Made by a program: the position numbers and the translations under genes. From Tardiphaga sp. (lineage in GTDB: Bacteria > Pseudomonadota > Alphaproteobacteria > Rhizobiales > Xanthobacteraceae): DNA of 8,143 nt. Below the pieces are notes generated by a model that ran no database searches, was not told where the DNA came from, and saw only the letters and a program-made list of their open reading frames with translations. The stretch covers positions 1 to 8,143 of the forward strand of contig JACMOT010000407.1 of assembly GCA_014377915.1 (NCBI GenBank). The letters are read 5' to 3'. Shown here one piece after another: positions 6,873 to 8,143 of this stretch. Every line of letters starts with the position of its first letter. The first letter of the stretch is position 1.

Positions 6873-7238
6873 GCAGGGAACCGGCTGATGAAGGGCGGTA
6901 GCGCCATGCCACGCCTACACCGCCGCCGCGCCCTGACCAATGGCCGGCAGCGGCCGGCACCCATGCGCCGGTTCTGGGAGCTGCTGTGGATCGGTGGTAT
7001 CATGAGAACCGGGCTGTTCCCCTTTGGGAACTCGATTGTTCCGTTTTGCTCGCCGGTCGCGCCGCCTGAGTCTTCCAAAAGCAATGCCCGGATGACAAAA
7101 TAAAGTTGCCCTGTGAACAGCGGGCGCAGCCCGGTTTTCACACCGCTGCGAAAATAAATTGCGCTTCCGATTCCATGAGGACTCACCGATACTTGCGTCC
7201 ATTCAAGGAGGTCCTCCTCCCCTACTTATCCCCTGATT
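6873..7238. other. Intergenic region with inverted repeats and no recognisable gene
   Basis: I see no supported gene here. Open frames on both strands are low-complexity or resemble nothing known. Three inverted repeats stand out. GTTCCC-CTTT-GGGAAC is at 7016-7031. TGTGAA, CGGGC, loop GCA, GCCCG, TTCACA is at 7112-7142 (six plus five pairs with a 3x3 internal loop). AGGAGG-T-CCTCCT is at 7206-7218. None has a following T-run. The stretch from about 7085 is more AT-rich than neighbouring genes. It should contain the promoter of the transporter gene if that gene is active, and could hide a small RNA. Confidence 0.4.
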
Positions 7239-7285
7239 GCACCATATTTAGTAATTGGTTTAGGAACTCGTACTAGTTCTTGACG
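7239..7285 (+). promoter_or_regulatory. Possible tandem NrdR boxes upstream of nrdJ
   Basis: GCACCATATTTAGTAA (7239-7254) matches 11 of 16 positions of the NrdR box as I remember it (ACACWATATATWGTGT). Exactly 31 bp further, GTACTAGTTCTTGACG (7270-7285) keeps the ACTA....TTG skeleton but matches only 8 of 16. NrdR, the ribonucleotide reductase repressor, typically binds two boxes about 31 bp apart near the promoter. The second site here overlaps the -35 hexamer. Position and spacing fit well; the sequence match of the second box is weak. Confidence 0.35.
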
Positions 7286-7308
7286 GGTGTAGGGAGTCGG
7301 CCTAGTTT
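7280..7308 (+). promoter_or_regulatory. Sigma70-like promoter of nrdJ
   Basis: TTGACG (7280-7285) and TAGTTT (7303-7308) are separated by 17 bp, a good match to a housekeeping promoter. Transcription would begin near 7314-7316, exactly where the structured leader starts. This agreement between predicted start and RNA folding boundary supports the call. Confidence 0.6.
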
Positions 7309-7313
7309 TCAAA

Positions 7314-7639
7314 TTGTCCGGTGCGGGTGGTTCTTGGTCCCGCCGGACATCCCCAAAAGGGTTCCAGATTGACCGCCTCGACAGCCGGATTGGCTTTCGG
7401 GGACGGGCTTTTCTGTCCCGAAACGGGCGACCTTTTGGGCCGCCGACAAGAGCCGGACAACGGCTCCGAGGGCATTGTGAGGCGTTGACAGGCTGAGGCC
7501 GACGGCAGGTTGCCGTCGTGGCCGAGGTCCACAGAGAACAGGACCGGGATCACCCGGCCGAGCGGCGGGCGAAAGCCCGCGAAACTGAAATCGCCGACGC
7601 CGCCCCGATCGGGGGTGTCGGCCCAGACGGGGCACGACC
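7314..7639 (+). promoter_or_regulatory. Long structured 5' leader RNA of nrdJ (candidate cis-regulatory RNA)
   Basis: About 325 nt between the predicted transcription start and the nrdJ ATG carry many perfect or near-perfect helices. They are: TGTCCG/CGGACA plus GCGGG/CCCGC (7315-7349); long-range CCCAAAAGG (7352-7360) with CCTTTTGGG (7431-7439); AGCC/GGCT (7383-7395); a bulged nine-pair stem at about 7395-7423; GAGCCG/CGGCTC (7450-7466); GACGGCA/TGCCGTC extended by GGCC/GGCC (7497-7523); GGTCC/GGACC (7526-7545); CCGGG/CCCGG (7544-7557, overlapping the previous stem); GCGGGC-GAAA-GCCCGC (7565-7580); and GCCGAC...GTCGGC with an inner CCCC/GGGG (7593-7622). Two sets of helices compete. No cobalamin-riboswitch core (such as the GCCACTG or CCCGCAACTG boxes) is present. 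From memory, a computationally found candidate called the nrdJ RNA motif occurs upstream of nrdJ genes; I cannot verify that this is it. The likely role is control of nrdJ expression. Confidence 0.65.
7628..7633 (+). promoter_or_regulatory. Weak ribosome-binding site of nrdJ, possibly sequestered
   Basis: The only purine-rich stretch ahead of the nrdJ start is CGGGGC, with its GGGG six to nine bases from the ATG at 7640. It is fully complementary to GCCCCG at 7602-7607, which alternatively forms the inner stem of the hairpin at 7593-7622. Ribosome access may therefore depend on which helix forms. Confidence 0.35.
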
Positions 7640-8143
7640 ATGCAGATCAATCGCCGCTACACCACGGACGGCCAGTCTCCCTATGCCGGGATCGACTTCC
7701 GCCACACCACCTCCGAGATCCGCAACCCGGACGGCTCCGTGGTGTTCAAGCTGGAGAATGTCGAGGTCCCGGATTCCTGGTCGCAGGTCGCCTCCGACGT
7801 GCTGGCGCAGAAATATTTTCGCAAGGCCGGCGTCGCCGCCCGCCTGAAGAAGGTCGAGGAAGAGACCGTGCCGTCGTGGCTGTGGCGCTCGGTGCCCGAC
7901 ACCGAAGCTCTGGCCGCCCTGCCCGAGGCCGAACGCTTTGTCAGCGAGCTGTCCTCCAAGCAGGTGTTCGACCGCCTCGCCGGCTGCTGGACCTATTGGG
8001 GCTGGAAAGGCTCCTACTTCACCTCGGAAGCCGATGCCCACGCCTTCCATGACGAGCTGCGCTACATGCTCGCCAAGCAGATGGTCGCGCCGAATTCGCC
8101 GCAATGGTTCAACACCGGCCTGCACTGGGCCTATGGCATCGAC
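7640..8143 (+). CDS. nrdJ: Adenosylcobalamin-dependent ribonucleotide reductase (class II), N-terminal part
   Basis: NrdJ reduces ribonucleotides to deoxyribonucleotides in the cytoplasm using a radical generated from adenosylcobalamin, and it works with or without oxygen. The window holds the first 168 codons, and the gene runs off the right edge in frame. Family proteins in alphaproteobacteria are around 1,200 residues, so roughly the first seventh is seen. The sequence is typical: SWSQVASDVLAQKYFRKAGV (47-66), DRLAGCWTYWGWKGSYF (111-127) and APNSPQWFNTGLHWAYGID (150-168), the last leading into the catalytic barrel. ATG 7640 is the only in-frame start after a TGA at 7586-7588, so the start is firm. 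The catalytic cysteines and the cobalamin-binding region lie outside the window. The gene sits alone behind its own promoter and long leader RNA, which points to dedicated regulation. Confidence 0.93.
   Translation, partial: MQINRRYTTDGQSPYAGIDFRHTTSEIRNPDGSVVFKLENVEVPDSWSQVASDVLAQKYFRKAGVAARLKKVEEETVPSWLWRSVPDTEALAALPEAERFVSELSSKQVFDRLAGCWTYWGWKGSYFTSEADAHAFHDELRYMLAKQMVAPNSPQWFNTGLHWAYGID

Noticed and set aside
5847..7103. 418-residue plus-strand open frame spanning the transporter and intergenic DNA
   Set aside because: Its sequence is a repetitive Arg/His/Gln/Asp-rich string antisense to the EamA gene, and it overlaps the end of the small CPAC gene in another frame.
7497..7600. RNase P RNA or tmRNA suggested by the phrase CCACAGAGAACAGG and dense stems
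   Set aside because: The rest of the universally conserved RNase P and tmRNA sequences are missing; the phrase is simply the loop of a GGTCC/GGACC stem.
7314..7639. Adenosylcobalamin riboswitch of the classical type
   Set aside because: I looked for the conserved B12-box sequences and the core around CCCGCAACTG and did not find them; structure alone is not enough for this name.
7510..8052. 180-residue frame overlapping nrdJ, and a similar 109-residue one from 7518
   Set aside because: Both are out of frame with the strongly conserved NrdJ N-terminus and run straight through it.

Overview
The window looks like chromosomal DNA of a GC-rich alphaproteobacterium. The best guess is the Rhodopseudomonas/Bradyrhizobium group (Nitrobacteraceae). 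This rests on codon use, on the style of the proteins (HisKA_2-type sensor kinase, small secreted proteins, B12-dependent ribonucleotide reductase) and on the general look of the intergenic DNA. It is an inference, not a database match. I see no tRNA, rRNA, CRISPR array, transposase or phage gene.

Layout. Bases 143-1082 (+) hold the remains of a GAF-domain sensor histidine kinase. Its GAF and ATPase halves lie in different frames, the phosphoacceptor helix region between them is missing, and an in-frame TGA cuts the ATPase domain. Next comes an intact membrane-bound CHASE3/HisKA_2 histidine kinase (1204-2541, +). Its 3' end overlaps that of a membrane family-2 glycosyltransferase (2517-3974, -). 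Divergent from the latter is a b561-type cytochrome (4137-4727, +). Two small exported proteins of unknown function follow on the minus strand (4809-5258 and 5368-5610), and a small cytosolic protein with a CPAC tail (5729-5977, +) diverges from the second. An EamA/DMT-type transporter (5979-6779, -) converges on that gene. Its first transmembrane helix is encoded upstream of any usable start codon, so its 5' end looks damaged. About 370 bp without a recognisable gene follows (6873-7238), containing several inverted repeats.

The most interesting part is the right end. The partial gene at 7640-8143 is the N-terminus of NrdJ, the adenosylcobalamin-dependent class II ribonucleotide reductase. 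Ahead of it are a sigma70-like promoter (7280-7308), two NrdR-box-like sites 31 bp apart that run into the -35 element, and then a transcribed leader of about 325 nt packed with stem-loops. The leader has a 9-bp long-range helix, a 5' end that can pair with either of two downstream copies of the same sequence, and a C-rich segment that can pair with the weak ribosome-binding site. It lacks the usual cobalamin riboswitch core. It is therefore a strong candidate for a separate cis-regulatory RNA controlling nrdJ.

The other genes do not form an obvious pathway. They are mostly single transcription units (sensing, envelope glycosylation, membrane electron transfer, export), arranged in convergent and divergent pairs.
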